Shown: positions 15,370 through 24,542 of the stretch, one piece after another
How the letters are laid out: each line of letters opens with the position of its first letter
How positions within the stretch are numbered: the first letter of the stretch is position 1
Source of the DNA: an uncultured Oscillospiraceae bacterium
GTDB taxonomy: Bacteria; Bacillota; Clostridia; Oscillospirales; Acutalibacteraceae
DNA: 58,111 nucleotides
Direction: 5' to 3'
Assembly: GCA_900543395.1 (NCBI GenBank)
Contig: UQQT01000013.1
Coordinates: forward strand, 1 to 58,111
Notes under the pieces: generated by a model
The model's input: only the letters and a program-made list of their open reading frames with translations
Databases searched by the model: none
What the model was told of the DNA's origin: nothing
Program-made: the position numbers and the translations under genes

Positions 15370-16422
15370 TTATAGTCCGAAGAATTCGGTGATCTGCTTA
15401 TCGAGCATATCCGGAACGCCGCCGCCCGAAGCCCATACCTTAGTCCATTCGACGGTTTTTTCGACAGCGAGTTTTGCGCTCCATACGGGGGACCAGCCGA
15501 ACGTCTTTTTAAGAAGCGAGCAGTCGAGCTTTAGGAAATTCGCCTCGTGAGGGCCGTCCTTTTTAAGACATTTGAACGTCTGCCCGTCTCCCCAAGCTTC
15601 GCAGAATATCGTCGCAAGTTCGCCCGTAGTAAGACAGTCGGAGTCGTTGGGACCTACGTTGTAATAACCTTGAAGCGATTTATCCTCATACTGTCTTTCG
15701 GCAATCATAAGATATGCGTTGAGAGGTTCGAGAACATGCTGATACGGACGTGTCGAATTAGGATTTCTTACAATAATATCCTCACCCTTTACGGCGGCGC
15801 GTACGCAGTCGGGGATTATTCTGTTGTCCGCAAAGTCTCCGCCTCCGATAACGTTTCCCGCCCTTGCGGTGGAAACCGCAATGCCCATTGAGTCAAGGAA
15901 TGAGCTTTTATAGCTGTGCGTTACAAGCTCGGAGCACGACTTCGAATTTGAATACGGGTCGTAGCCGTCGAGAGGCTCGTTTTCCCTGTAGCCCCAGCAC
16001 CATTCGTTATTTTTATAAACCTTATCGGTCGTTACGTTTAAAACGGACTTGACGTTTTTCGAAAGTCTTACGCATTCGAGGATATTTACGGTGCCCATGA
16101 CATTGGTTTCATATGTGTATTTAGGCTGTTCGTACGACGTAATGACGATAGGCTGAGCCGCAAGATGGAAAACTATCTCGGGATCGCACTCGTCGAACGC
16201 CTTTTTCATCGCGTCGAAATCGCGTACGTCGCCTATAACGGAATTTATTTTACTCTCAACGCCCGAAATCGAGAAAAGATTGGGGTTCGTCGGTGGAGTT
16301 AGGGAGTACCCCGTGACCTCGGCGCCTGCCTTTACGAGAATCGCGGTAAGCCAGCTTCCCTTGAATCCGGTATGCCCGGTTACAAAAACTCTTTTTCCTT
16401 TATAGAAACTAAGATCTGCCAT
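15370..16422 (-). CDS. rfbG: CDP-glucose 4,6-dehydratase
   Basis: A 350-residue extended SDR enzyme that converts CDP-glucose to CDP-4-keto-6-deoxyglucose, the second step of the CDP-sugar branch. The NAD site is VTGHTGFKGSW (residues 14-24) and the catalytic tyrosine and lysine lie in YDPYSNSKSCSE, the form typical of RfbG/DdhB. Usual length is about 355. A longer reading frame begins at 16488 but overlaps the upstream gene. ATG 16422 with AGAGGA at a proper distance is preferred, leaving a 26-base gap after RfbF. Confidence 0.94.
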   Translation of the reverse strand: MADLSFYKGKRVFVTGHTGFKGSWLTAILVKAGAEVTGYSLTPPTNPNLFSISGVESKINSVIGDVRDFDAMKKAFDECDPEIVFHLAAQPIVITSYEQPKYTYETNVMGTVNILECVRLSKNVKSVLNVTTDKVYKNNEWCWGYRENEPLDGYDPYSNSKSCSELVTHSYKSSFLDSMGIAVSTARAGNVIGGGDFADNRIIPDCVRAAVKGEDIIVRNPNSTRPYQHVLEPLNAYLMIAERQYEDKSLQGYYNVGPNDSDCLTTGELATIFCEAWGDGQTFKCLKKDGPHEANFLKLDCSLLKKTFGWSPVWSAKLAVEKTVEWTKVWASGGGVPDMLDKQITEFFGL

Positions 16423-16448
16423 ATATTCTTCCTCTTGTTTTCTTAAAA

Positions 16449-17225
16449 TCAGTCCCAAACCTTCCAGGGAGCCTCGCCCGAAGCCCAAAGCTTTTCGAGC
16501 TTCTGTTTATCTCTCAGCGTATCCATGCACTGCCAGAAACCGTCGTGCGGGTAAGCCATAAGCTCGCCCAGCTGTGCGCAGTGCTCGAGCGGATATTTTT
16601 CGAATACTGTGTCGTCGCCCTCGATAAAGTCGAATATCTCGGGGTTGAGAACCATGAATCCGCCGTTGATGCATCCGCCGTCCTGCTGGGTTTTTTCTCT
16701 GAATTCGGTTATCTGAGAATTCTCGCCTATATTAAGAACGCCGAAACGCGCGGTTAGCTGAATTGACGTAAGAGTGGCAATCTTGCCGTGCTTTTTGTGA
16801 AAATCGAGAAGAGCGGGGATATCGACGTTTGAAACGCCGTCTCCGTATGTAAGGAAGAACGGTTCGTCGCCAATATAATCCTTAACTCTCTTGACTCTGC
16901 CTCCGGTCATCGTGTTAAGTCCCGTGTCAACGAGCGTGACCTTCCACGGTTCGGAGAAATTCGAGTGAACGGTCATTTTTCCGCCGTCTGTAAAGTCGAA
17001 CGTGATGTCGCTTCTGTGCAGGAAGTAGTCGGCGAAGAACTCCTTTATTACGTGCTGTTTGTAACCGCAGCAGATAACGAAATCGTTATATCCGTAGTGT
17101 GAATAGAGTTTCATGATGTGCCAGAGAATCGGCATGTCGCCTATCTGAATCATGGGCTTGGGGATAAGGTGGCTCTCCTCGCTGATTCTGGTTCCGAAGC
17201 CTCCGGCTAAAATTACAACTTTCAT
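16449..17225 (-). CDS. rfbF: Glucose-1-phosphate cytidylyltransferase
   Basis: A 258-residue nucleotidyltransferase making CDP-glucose from CTP and glucose-1-phosphate, the entry step to CDP-dideoxy sugars. The N-terminal GGFGTRISEESHLIPKPM holds the GxGTR...PKP signature, followed by the IGDMPILWHIMKLYSHYG segment shared by RfbF/DdhA proteins. AAAGGACG precedes ATG 17225. The order RfbF-RfbG-RfbH is the same as in O-antigen dideoxyhexose clusters. Confidence 0.95.
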   Translation of the reverse strand: MKVVILAGGFGTRISEESHLIPKPMIQIGDMPILWHIMKLYSHYGYNDFVICCGYKQHVIKEFFADYFLHRSDITFDFTDGGKMTVHSNFSEPWKVTLVDTGLNTMTGGRVKRVKDYIGDEPFFLTYGDGVSNVDIPALLDFHKKHGKIATLTSIQLTARFGVLNIGENSQITEFREKTQQDGGCINGGFMVLNPEIFDFIEGDDTVFEKYPLEHCAQLGELMAYPHDGFWQCMDTLRDKQKLEKLWASGEAPWKVWD

Positions 17226-17240
17226 ATTAAGCGTCCTTTC

Positions 17241-19973
17241 TTACAGAATGTAATTGTAAAGTATGGAGCATATCGCGCACGCGCCGTACATTATCGCATA
17301 TACTTCGATCATGCCGATATAATATATTTTTTCGAATATTCTTAAAAACGCGTTGTCCTTGTCGTTCGGTATCGGCTTAAACTTCTTTATAATAAGAAGA
17401 ATAATGAATACCGCAAGCGAAATAAGACTGATTACCGCGCCTGTTTTAAGACCGTGGGGGAGGAACGTAAGCTCGACTGTGTTTTCGCCTTTTTCGAGCT
17501 TAACGGCAAGAAAGCTTCCCATAGCGTAGTTAAGTTCGGCTTCTTTTCCGTTAACCTTGCATGTCCAGCCCGGATCGTCGTTGACGGGCAGGAAAAGATA
17601 TTCGCCGTCGGAATCCGCCGTCGCCTTTGCGGTAAGACTTCTTGCTCCCGTCGTAACGTCCGCGTGCGGATGCTCTTTTGAGCAAAGCTCGCCGAGCTTT
17701 GTATAATCCGCCTGTCCCGACGTAAGTTTAAGCCAGTCGCCGATATCTTTCCACTGACCGACTGTTACCGTCAGCTCCTCGTCCTCGAAAACTCCGAGGT
17801 CGAGCATGCCGTTGAAGAAGTTGTTGGGGTATCTGTAATTCGCCTTTGAACCGAAGTAGGTAAGGTCGAGCGTTTTGTCGTTTAACGAAATCTGTAAGCT
17901 TCCGTTGGATACCTTTCTGCCCTTGGCGGTTTCGACGTTTAAGTAGACGTGGCGTCTGCCCTCGACTTTTATATTCATTTCGTAAACGCCTGTTCCGTCG
18001 GCGCTTGATGAATCCGTTGAGAATGTCTTTTCGTCGGTTGTTATGAGGTCGCCCTCGCCGCCGAGAGCCTTGAACAGCTCGTTGGTCGATACGAACGGGT
18101 CGTCGTTTGCGACTATGTCGGTGCTTACGAAATCCTCGTTTACGATAAGTCCGACAGGGAGAGTGTAATTATATGAATAGAGCTTCGAATCGCCTGCGCC
18201 GTACATGTAAGTGTATTCGTCCGGATCGAGGTCTTTTTTCGAGAACGTGTATTTTATGTTGAGAAGCGCGTCCGAGAGGAGAGTTCCGGAGTTGTCGAGA
18301 ACGCGGGTGTAAACCTGCGAATAGCCGAGCGCACGCATGGAGGTCGTCAAGTCCTCTGAAACAAGGTGCGTGAAGTTCGACATCGCGGGGAATTTGAAGA
18401 ACATCGGGTAGTTGCTGTTTAAGTATGTGTCGTGATCCTTGATTCGCGTGAGATTGTCGTTTTCGAGGTTCAGATCCTCGGATATAGCGTTTGCGCGGTC
18501 GACAAATGTAAGCGAATACATCGGAAGCACGCCGTCCTTATTCGAATTCGTACCGATGGAAACGTCCGCACACATTCCCGTCTCCGCAATCATGAATAAA
18601 GATACGAGAACACAGCCGATTTTTTTATTTTTAATCGTGAGCGCGAATACGTACGAAACGAGCATTAAGAAGAATGCGATCGAAATGTACATTCCCGCGT
18701 TTTCCGTAAAGATATAACGGTATGTAAGTCCCTCGACGGCGTCCTTGTGTTCGTACGCCTTAAAGTACATGAGTAATACGCCCGCCGCGCCCGAGATAAC
18801 GGATATAATCACGGGAATGACCGTTTTTTTGCCCGAGAAAAATTCTATCGCGCTGCCCGAATGTATGCAGTACGCCGCCGCGCACACAAGTATAAACGAG
18901 AGCATGTAGAGATATCTCAGCGGAAATCCGACATATGAGCCGACGTGCCATATTAAATTGATATTCTCAAACAAAGCGGGCAGGAGAAGCACGAGCAGGC
19001 TTAATGTGAAGAAAATTGATTTTTTCTTGTTATGCGAGAAGTTTACGAGCAGAACTATGAACATTGCCCATAAAACCGCGCTGCCGACAAATAAAAGAGC
19101 GTATTTTACATTGGGGTACGTGTTTGTCGCTTTCAGAATTTTCAAAAGCGTGTCGAGCGTAGTTTCCTCGCTCTTTATCGAATATCTCGTCGAGCCGAGC
19201 ATGTAGTATACGGTCGGAACCGTTATGACGGCTGACATTGCCAGCGACAGAACGCTTGTTATACCGAATCTTATAATTGCGGTTTTGCGCGTTTCCTTCG
19301 GCTGAATGAACATCATATAGAGTCCGCCGACGAGAAGCAGGAACAGGAACAGCATGTACGCGATGTACAGCGAGAGCGTCAGCGAGTACGTAAGGATGAG
19401 AACGTACGGCCACCATTTGCCCGTATCGCACATGTACATGAATGCCAGTACGATAAACGGGAGCATAAATGCCGCGTCTATCCAGCCCATGTTTGTGTAG
19501 TAAATTATGATAAACGAGCTTAATGCATAGCACAGCGAGAGGAAAACCTGCCAGAATGACGGAATTTTAAACTTCTTTCTAAGGAAGAAAAGCATACTTT
19601 CCGCCGCCATGACGATTTTAAAAATAAGCAGGAATGAAATTCCGTTGACAATGCCGTCTCTGGGAACAATGAGACTGAATATTATCTCCCACGGCTTTAA
19701 AATATAAAATCCCGTGGTGAGTATCTGCGCACCCGCCGCAGTCTCCCAGTTGAACATCAGCGACAGCTTTCCGCCGCTTCTTAGGTAGTCCCAGAAATAT
19801 GTATAGTTGGAAATTGTCTGCTGAACCATGTCGTCGCATACGACGCTGCCCGAGCCGAACGGGAATATGCCGTTTACAGCATAGATAACGAGCATGAATA
19901 CGACTGCAAAAAGTCCCGCCGCCGCATAAGGAGCGGCCGCACGCAGCGACGCTTTTTTATCCTTTTGAGCCAA
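17241..19973 (-). CDS. YfhO-family polytopic membrane protein (GT-C-type glycosyl transfer)
   Basis: About 910 residues. Many transmembrane helices fill the first 470 residues, a large soluble extracytoplasmic beta-rich domain follows (about 480-850), and two helices close the C-terminus. This is the YfhO family layout. In Bacillus subtilis YfhO works with the GT2 protein CsbB to put a lipid-carried sugar on lipoteichoic acid. First gene of the operon whose last gene is CsbB-like, so the same division of labour is likely with a branched CDP-sugar. GTG 19982 would overlap the GAGGTGG ribosome binding site; TTG 19973 is the better start, though uncertain. Confidence 0.85.
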   Translation of the reverse strand: MAQKDKKASLRAAAPYAAAGLFAVVFMLVIYAVNGIFPFGSGSVVCDDMVQQTISNYTYFWDYLRSGGKLSLMFNWETAAGAQILTTGFYILKPWEIIFSLIVPRDGIVNGISFLLIFKIVMAAESMLFFLRKKFKIPSFWQVFLSLCYALSSFIIIYYTNMGWIDAAFMLPFIVLAFMYMCDTGKWWPYVLILTYSLTLSLYIAYMLFLFLLLVGGLYMMFIQPKETRKTAIIRFGITSVLSLAMSAVITVPTVYYMLGSTRYSIKSEETTLDTLLKILKATNTYPNVKYALLFVGSAVLWAMFIVLLVNFSHNKKKSIFFTLSLLVLLLPALFENINLIWHVGSYVGFPLRYLYMLSFILVCAAAYCIHSGSAIEFFSGKKTVIPVIISVISGAAGVLLMYFKAYEHKDAVEGLTYRYIFTENAGMYISIAFFLMLVSYVFALTIKNKKIGCVLVSLFMIAETGMCADVSIGTNSNKDGVLPMYSLTFVDRANAISEDLNLENDNLTRIKDHDTYLNSNYPMFFKFPAMSNFTHLVSEDLTTSMRALGYSQVYTRVLDNSGTLLSDALLNIKYTFSKKDLDPDEYTYMYGAGDSKLYSYNYTLPVGLIVNEDFVSTDIVANDDPFVSTNELFKALGGEGDLITTDEKTFSTDSSSADGTGVYEMNIKVEGRRHVYLNVETAKGRKVSNGSLQISLNDKTLDLTYFGSKANYRYPNNFFNGMLDLGVFEDEELTVTVGQWKDIGDWLKLTSGQADYTKLGELCSKEHPHADVTTGARSLTAKATADSDGEYLFLPVNDDPGWTCKVNGKEAELNYAMGSFLAVKLEKGENTVELTFLPHGLKTGAVISLISLAVFIILLIIKKFKPIPNDKDNAFLRIFEKIYYIGMIEVYAIMYGACAICSILYNYIL

Positions 19974-20015
19974 GAAAGCCACCTCAATTATTTAAATACA
20001 TAATAAAACAATGTA

Positions 20016-20044
20016 AGTTTATCACATAATTATCTTTTAGTCAA
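20016..20044 (-). promoter_or_regulatory. Promoter of the YfhO/CDP-sugar operon
   Basis: On the minus strand TTGACT (20039-20044), 17 bases, TAAACT (20016-20021). It is the only clear promoter for the seven leftward genes. It diverges from the promoter of the rightward glycosyltransferase operon at 20100-20128. Confidence 0.7.
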
Positions 20045-20099
20045 GAAAGGTTACTGTTCTGTTACTTTTTTCGTCAAAAATAAATGAAAAAAATCGTAC

Positions 20100-20128
20100 T
20101 TGTAATTTTTTTGACGATATGATATATT
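20100..20128 (+). promoter_or_regulatory. Promoter of the rightward surface-polymer operon
   Basis: TTGTAA (20100-20105), 17 bases, TATATT (20123-20128), followed by AGGAGG at 20144-20149 and a TTG start at 20158. Confidence 0.6.
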
Positions 20129-20157
20129 AAAAAAAGAAAAAACAGGAGGGATGATTT

Positions 20158-21162
20158 TTGGTCAGCGTTATTATACCGATTTATAATAATAAGGATTATC
20201 TTAACGCGTGCGTCGACAGCGTAATCAATCAGACGTACCGCGATATCGAAATTCTGCTCGTCGACGACGGCTCGACCGACGGAAGCGAGAAAATGTGCGA
20301 CAAGTACGCTCAAATCGATTCGAGAATAAAAGTCATACATAAGAAAAACGGCGGACTTGCCGACGCGAGAAACGCGGGTATCGACGCGGCCGGGGGCAAT
20401 TATTTGTTTTTTATCGACAGCGACGATACGATTGAAAAGGACTGCATAGAGGTTCTTTATGATCTTATCGTTTCGACGGATTCGGATATGTCGCTGGGCG
20501 AGGTTTATTACGTTGACGAAAACGACGAACCTATCGAAAAACACAACAGAACGTCACCTGTTGTTGACGAAGTCGTCACCCCGAGAGAATATATCGAGAA
20601 GCTCATGCTTCCGACGTCGAATTTTTACTGCAACGCGTGCGGTAAAATATTTAAAAAATCCCTTTTTGATTCGATCCGCTACCCGGTCGGACGTATTCAT
20701 GAGGACGAGGCGGTAATTCACGAATTAGCGTATAACTGCAAACGAATCGCGATTGTAAAACGTCATTTTTACCATTATTTCAAACGCGGAGAGGGTATTA
20801 CCGCGCAGCCTTTTTCCAAGAAAAGCATAGACAGAAACGAAGCTTTTTACGAAAGATGCAAGTTCCTTTACGAACACGGAATGGAGGATCTTGCGTGCGA
20901 ATTTGCACTTAAACAGCTTGAATTATCCTATTTCCTTGTCAGAAAAGCCGTAAGACTCGGCGTCTTTGATAAAGAAGTAGGCAAAAGACTTACTAAATAT
21001 TTTAGGTATGAATACAAAATTTGTAAAAATACAAACTTTCCAAAAGATGATAAGGGCTTTAGATTTATAATAATCTGGCAGTCGTTATCCGTTAATTCTT
21101 ACGCATGGTATTTTAAAAAATTCGGACTGAAAAAAGAAAAACAAGCGGAGGCACAGCAATGA
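20158..21162 (+). CDS. GT2 glycosyltransferase
   Basis: A 334-residue family 2 glycosyltransferase with a GT-A fold: SVIIPIYNN start, VDDGSTDGSEKMC nucleotide-binding loop, GLADARNAGID, and the metal-binding DSDD (in FFIDSDDTIE). No transmembrane helix is evident, so it probably works at the inner membrane face on a lipid-linked acceptor. The start is TTG 20158, 8 bases after AGGAGG. It overlaps the next gene by four bases (ATGA). The next gene is a close paralogue, sharing an NAC/NKIFK...RYPVG...EDEA block. Donor and acceptor are unknown. Confidence 0.88.
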   Translation: MVSVIIPIYNNKDYLNACVDSVINQTYRDIEILLVDDGSTDGSEKMCDKYAQIDSRIKVIHKKNGGLADARNAGIDAAGGNYLFFIDSDDTIEKDCIEVLYDLIVSTDSDMSLGEVYYVDENDEPIEKHNRTSPVVDEVVTPREYIEKLMLPTSNFYCNACGKIFKKSLFDSIRYPVGRIHEDEAVIHELAYNCKRIAIVKRHFYHYFKRGEGITAQPFSKKSIDRNEAFYERCKFLYEHGMEDLACEFALKQLELSYFLVRKAVRLGVFDKEVGKRLTKYFRYEYKICKNTNFPKDDKGFRFIIIWQSLSVNSYAWYFKKFGLKKEKQAEAQQ

Positions 21163-22157
21163 TAAGCGTTATAATTCCCGTATACAATGTAGAAAAGTAT
21201 CTTGAAAACTCTGTAAAAAGTGTACTTGCTCAGACGCTCGGAGATTTTGAGATTATTATGGTTGACGACGGTTCTTCCGATAACAGTCCTGCAATTTGCG
21301 ATTCTCTTGTTGAAAAAGACAGCAGAATCCGTGTTATTCACAAAAAAAATGAGGGTGTTTCCGTTGCAAGAAACACGGGACTTGACGCGGTAAAGGGCGA
21401 TTATATCTTTTTTATGGATTCGGACGACCTTATAACCGAAAATTGTTTTGATGTCCTTATGACCGCGTTAAAATCAAACGACGCGGATATTGCTATGGGA
21501 AATCTTTACTATACAAGAGAGGATGGTTCGCCCATAGAAAAATTCAACGCAATGTCTCCCGTAAAAGACGAGGTCATGACAAATATAGATTTCCTTAAAA
21601 AGCTTACTATGCTTTCTTCGCAGTTTTACTGCATTTCATGTAATAAAATCTTTAAAACAAAACTGTTTGACGGAATCAGATATCCTGTCGGAAAAATAAA
21701 CGAGGATGAGGCGACAATTCATAAAATCGCATATAATGCAAAAAAAATTGTAAGCGTAAATCAGCCTCTTTACAATTATATTAAACATCCGGGCAGTATA
21801 ACTACAAAGCAGTTTACACTGAAAAACCTGGACAGAGAGGACGCGTTTTATTCGAGAATTAAGTTTTTACAGGAAAAAGGGCTTGACGACATAGCCGAAG
21901 ATACTGCGTTTTTTGCGTTAAAAGTGGCTCCGCTGACCATGCAGAAGCTTTATCTTTCCGGATTGTACACGGATGATGTCAGAAAAAAACTTAATGAGAT
22001 TTTCAATTTTGAGTATGATCTTTGTAAGGATAAACATTTCCCGGTGAAACTTATACCTTTAAAAATAATTCTCAATATTATTACGACAAAACCGGATGTT
22101 TATATGAAATATCTGAAATTAAAGTATACGTTCATGAAGCCGAAAAAAGCATTTTAA
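21159..22157 (+). CDS. GT2 glycosyltransferase, paralogue of the preceding gene
   Basis: A 332-residue GT2 enzyme with the same motif order as its neighbour: SVIIPVYNVE, VDDGSSDNSP, GVSVARNTGLD, and FMDSDDLI. The middle block IRYPVGKINEDEATIHK is nearly shared with the upstream copy, so the pair arose by duplication. The C-terminal third has diverged, in keeping with different acceptors. A GCGGAGG site precedes ATG 21159, which overlaps the previous stop. After this gene a new promoter occurs at 22211-22239, so it may end the first transcription unit or be read through. Confidence 0.88.
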   Translation: MISVIIPVYNVEKYLENSVKSVLAQTLGDFEIIMVDDGSSDNSPAICDSLVEKDSRIRVIHKKNEGVSVARNTGLDAVKGDYIFFMDSDDLITENCFDVLMTALKSNDADIAMGNLYYTREDGSPIEKFNAMSPVKDEVMTNIDFLKKLTMLSSQFYCISCNKIFKTKLFDGIRYPVGKINEDEATIHKIAYNAKKIVSVNQPLYNYIKHPGSITTKQFTLKNLDREDAFYSRIKFLQEKGLDDIAEDTAFFALKVAPLTMQKLYLSGLYTDDVRKKLNEIFNFEYDLCKDKHFPVKLIPLKIILNIITTKPDVYMKYLKLKYTFMKPKKAF

Positions 22158-22210
22158 TGCGGCTTTTGGTTCGAAAAAGGTTAAAAAATAGTTACAATGC
22201 GTCGTTTTGC

Positions 22211-22239
22211 TTGCAATAAAAGAGTAAATATGATAATAT
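22211..22239 (+). promoter_or_regulatory. Internal promoter before the first CDP-glycerol-type transferase
   Basis: TTGCAA (22211-22216), 17 bases, TAATAT (22234-22239). A weaker overlapping alternative is TTGCTT at 22207-22212 with TATGAT. It would allow separate control of the phosphotransferase block. Confidence 0.55.
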
Positions 22240-22284
22240 ATAATCCATGTGCTGAATGTTATTTTCTCAGAGGCGGTGCGTGCT

Positions 22285-23463
22285 ATGATAGGTAAACTTA
22301 TCGGCGTTTTTTTGGAAGCTTACAGACGCTTTCTCAGGCTGATGCCGGTAAAGAAAACGGTTGTATTTGAAAGTAATCCCGAATTTTCATGCAACACATA
22401 TCCTGTTTACAGATATCTTATAGATAAAAAGCATCTTGACGATGATTTTCATATCGTATGGCTTGTTTCCGATCCGGATAACGCACCGAAATTAAAAAAC
22501 ACATCATACGTTAAGTTTTGGGCTGAAAACGACAGCTTGATCCAGCGTATGAAATACAATTACGTACTGAATTCATCGGCTTGTTTGATTTACTGCAACA
22601 GACTTCTCGGCAAAAACAGAAAGGATCAGTATTCTCTTTGTCTTCAGCACGGAATGCCTCTTAAACGTTCAAACGGGTCTTATTGCATAAACGACAACTG
22701 CGACGAGTGTCTGTGTGTGTCCGAATTCTTTACGGATAATTACTGTGATGATTTTAAAATCAGCAGAGACAAATTGATTTATATGGGCTTTCCGAGAAAC
22801 GATTACCTTTTTACGGACAGAAACGTTTTGTCTCAAATCGGATTGAACGGTTATGATAAGGTGATTATATGGATGCCTACATACAGAAAGCATACGGCTC
22901 CGAAGGTTGTCGGATTTAATATAGAAGAGACAAAAACCGGAATTCCGACGATTAACACCGATGAGGAGATTCTGAAAGTCGACTCATGGCTCAGAGATAA
23001 TAATTGTCTGCTTATACTGAAACCTCACCCTATACAGAAAATATCCGTTGATATTCAGAATAAGATTACTAATTTTAAAATTATTTCCAATGACGACCTG
23101 AAAAAAGCGGGAGTACAGCTTTATGAGCTGTTGGGTAAGACGGACGCTCTTGTTACCGACTATTCTTCCGTTTATTATGATTATCTGCTCACGAATAAGC
23201 CGATAGGCTTAACCGTTGATGATATTGATACATATATAAACACGCGCGGATTTGTTTATGATGATCCGAAAGAGGTTCTTAAGGGTGTTTATATTGAATC
23301 CACAGACGAACTGTTGTCGTTTTTTGCAGATGTAAAGTTTGGAATCGACGACTGTTTAGACGAACGCGTACAAATAAAAAATAAAATTCACAAATACCGG
23401 AACGGTTCCAGTGCAGAAATGATCGGCGAGCATATTTACAGCCGTTTGGAGAAATTGAAATGA
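22285..23463 (+). CDS. CDP-glycerol:glycerophosphotransferase family protein (TagB/TagF type), copy 1
   Basis: A 392-residue enzyme of the family that moves a phospho-alditol from a CDP donor to a growing wall teichoic acid-like polymer. Family motifs: LQHGMPLKR (family form WHGTPLK), MGFPRND, WMPTYRKH, KPHP and VTDYSSVYYDYLL with the donor-binding DYSS. A cysteine-rich stretch CINDNCDECLC follows the first motif and is shared with copy 2 at 26222. There is no large N-terminal domain as in TagF, so single-unit or linkage transfer is more likely than polymerisation. ATG 22285, rather than GTG 22249, is supported by AGAGGCGG and by alignment with copy 2. The donor could be CDP-glycerol, CDP-ribitol or another. 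Confidence 0.85.
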   Translation: MIGKLIGVFLEAYRRFLRLMPVKKTVVFESNPEFSCNTYPVYRYLIDKKHLDDDFHIVWLVSDPDNAPKLKNTSYVKFWAENDSLIQRMKYNYVLNSSACLIYCNRLLGKNRKDQYSLCLQHGMPLKRSNGSYCINDNCDECLCVSEFFTDNYCDDFKISRDKLIYMGFPRNDYLFTDRNVLSQIGLNGYDKVIIWMPTYRKHTAPKVVGFNIEETKTGIPTINTDEEILKVDSWLRDNNCLLILKPHPIQKISVDIQNKITNFKIISNDDLKKAGVQLYELLGKTDALVTDYSSVYYDYLLTNKPIGLTVDDIDTYINTRGFVYDDPKEVLKGVYIESTDELLSFFADVKFGIDDCLDERVQIKNKIHKYRNGSSAEMIGEHIYSRLEKLK

Positions 23464-24542
23464 TAGTTTATTTTGTTCTTTTGGTTTTGCTGTGTTTATA
23501 TAGAATTAAGATAAAACCCGATGAGTCCGGATTTCAGTCCGATTACATGTCCGTAGAAAAAACGACGGCAATAAAAGGAATTTTTATTGTTATTGTATTT
23601 TTCTCTCATTTTAAAAACTATGTTGATGTGAATTCAATTTGGGCTGCCGACGCAAAATTTTACGAGTATTTCAGTTTGATCGGTCAGCGTATGGTAACTC
23701 CTTTTCTTTTCTTTTCCGGATACGGAGTCATGGAATCCATAAGCAGAAAAGGAATGAGCTACGTTCATTCGATACCGAAAAAACGTTTTCTTCATGTTCT
23801 TGTGGAATTTGATATTGCGATTGTTATTTTCACAATAGTCCGTATTATTTTGAAAACGCCGTTTAATAACGGAAAAATGTTTGACATAAAGCAGTTTTTG
23901 CTTTCGCTCGTCGGATGGGATTCAGTCGGAAACAGCAACTGGTATATTTTTTCGATTCTTGTCGCATACGCCGCAACGTTTATCGCGTTCGAAATCTTCA
24001 GAGGAAAAAAATACCTTTCGGTTATCGGTGTTACGGTATTGCTTTCCGCATTTATTGTAAGCTTCCGGCTTTTTAATATCAAAGAGCCGTACTGGTATAA
24101 TACGGTTATATGCTATGCGGGCGGAATGTGGTTCTCATTGCTCAGACCTGCCGTTGAAAAAATACTTATGAAAAACGCGGTATGGATTCCGGTATTTATA
24201 CTATCGACAGTGCTTTGTTTGTATTCGTTTAAATTCGCTCACGTAAATTTTGTTTTATATGAAATCAGCATGTGTTTGTTCGTTTGGGTGATTGTTGTGT
24301 TTACAATGAAAGTTTCTATATGCAACAAACCTCTTGTATGGCTCGGAAAAAACCTTTTTCCTATGTATATATTCCAGAGACTTCCGATGATAGTTTTTCG
24401 CTATTTAGGTCTGTCGGAATTTAATATTTATTTATATTTTGCGGTTTGTTTTGCCGTAACCGTCGGTATTTCATGGCTGTTTTCAAAATTTTCAAAATGG
24501 CTGTGGGCACCGAAATCAAAACAAGTGAAAGCTGAAAGGTAA
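23460..24542 (+). CDS. Acyltransferase family 3 membrane protein
   Basis: A 360-residue integral membrane protein with about ten predicted helices, of the acyltransferase-3 type that adds acetyl or other acyl groups to surface sugars. The first helix region holds the IKGIFIVIVFFSHF segment, where the family has its catalytic histidine, here in FFSHF. The VTPFLFFSGYGVM stretch also matches the family. It overlaps copy 1 of the phosphotransferase by four bases (ATGA), with GGAG properly spaced, so the two are translationally coupled and the acylated residue is probably on the same polymer. Confidence 0.83.
   Translation: MIVYFVLLVLLCLYRIKIKPDESGFQSDYMSVEKTTAIKGIFIVIVFFSHFKNYVDVNSIWAADAKFYEYFSLIGQRMVTPFLFFSGYGVMESISRKGMSYVHSIPKKRFLHVLVEFDIAIVIFTIVRIILKTPFNNGKMFDIKQFLLSLVGWDSVGNSNWYIFSILVAYAATFIAFEIFRGKKYLSVIGVTVLLSAFIVSFRLFNIKEPYWYNTVICYAGGMWFSLLRPAVEKILMKNAVWIPVFILSTVLCLYSFKFAHVNFVLYEISMCLFVWVIVVFTMKVSICNKPLVWLGKNLFPMYIFQRLPMIVFRYLGLSEFNIYLYFAVCFAVTVGISWLFSKFSKWLWAPKSKQVKAER

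Noticed and set aside
19030..19533. 167-residue minus-strand frame inside the YfhO-like gene
   Set aside because: Alternative frame of a long membrane protein gene; no independent start signals.
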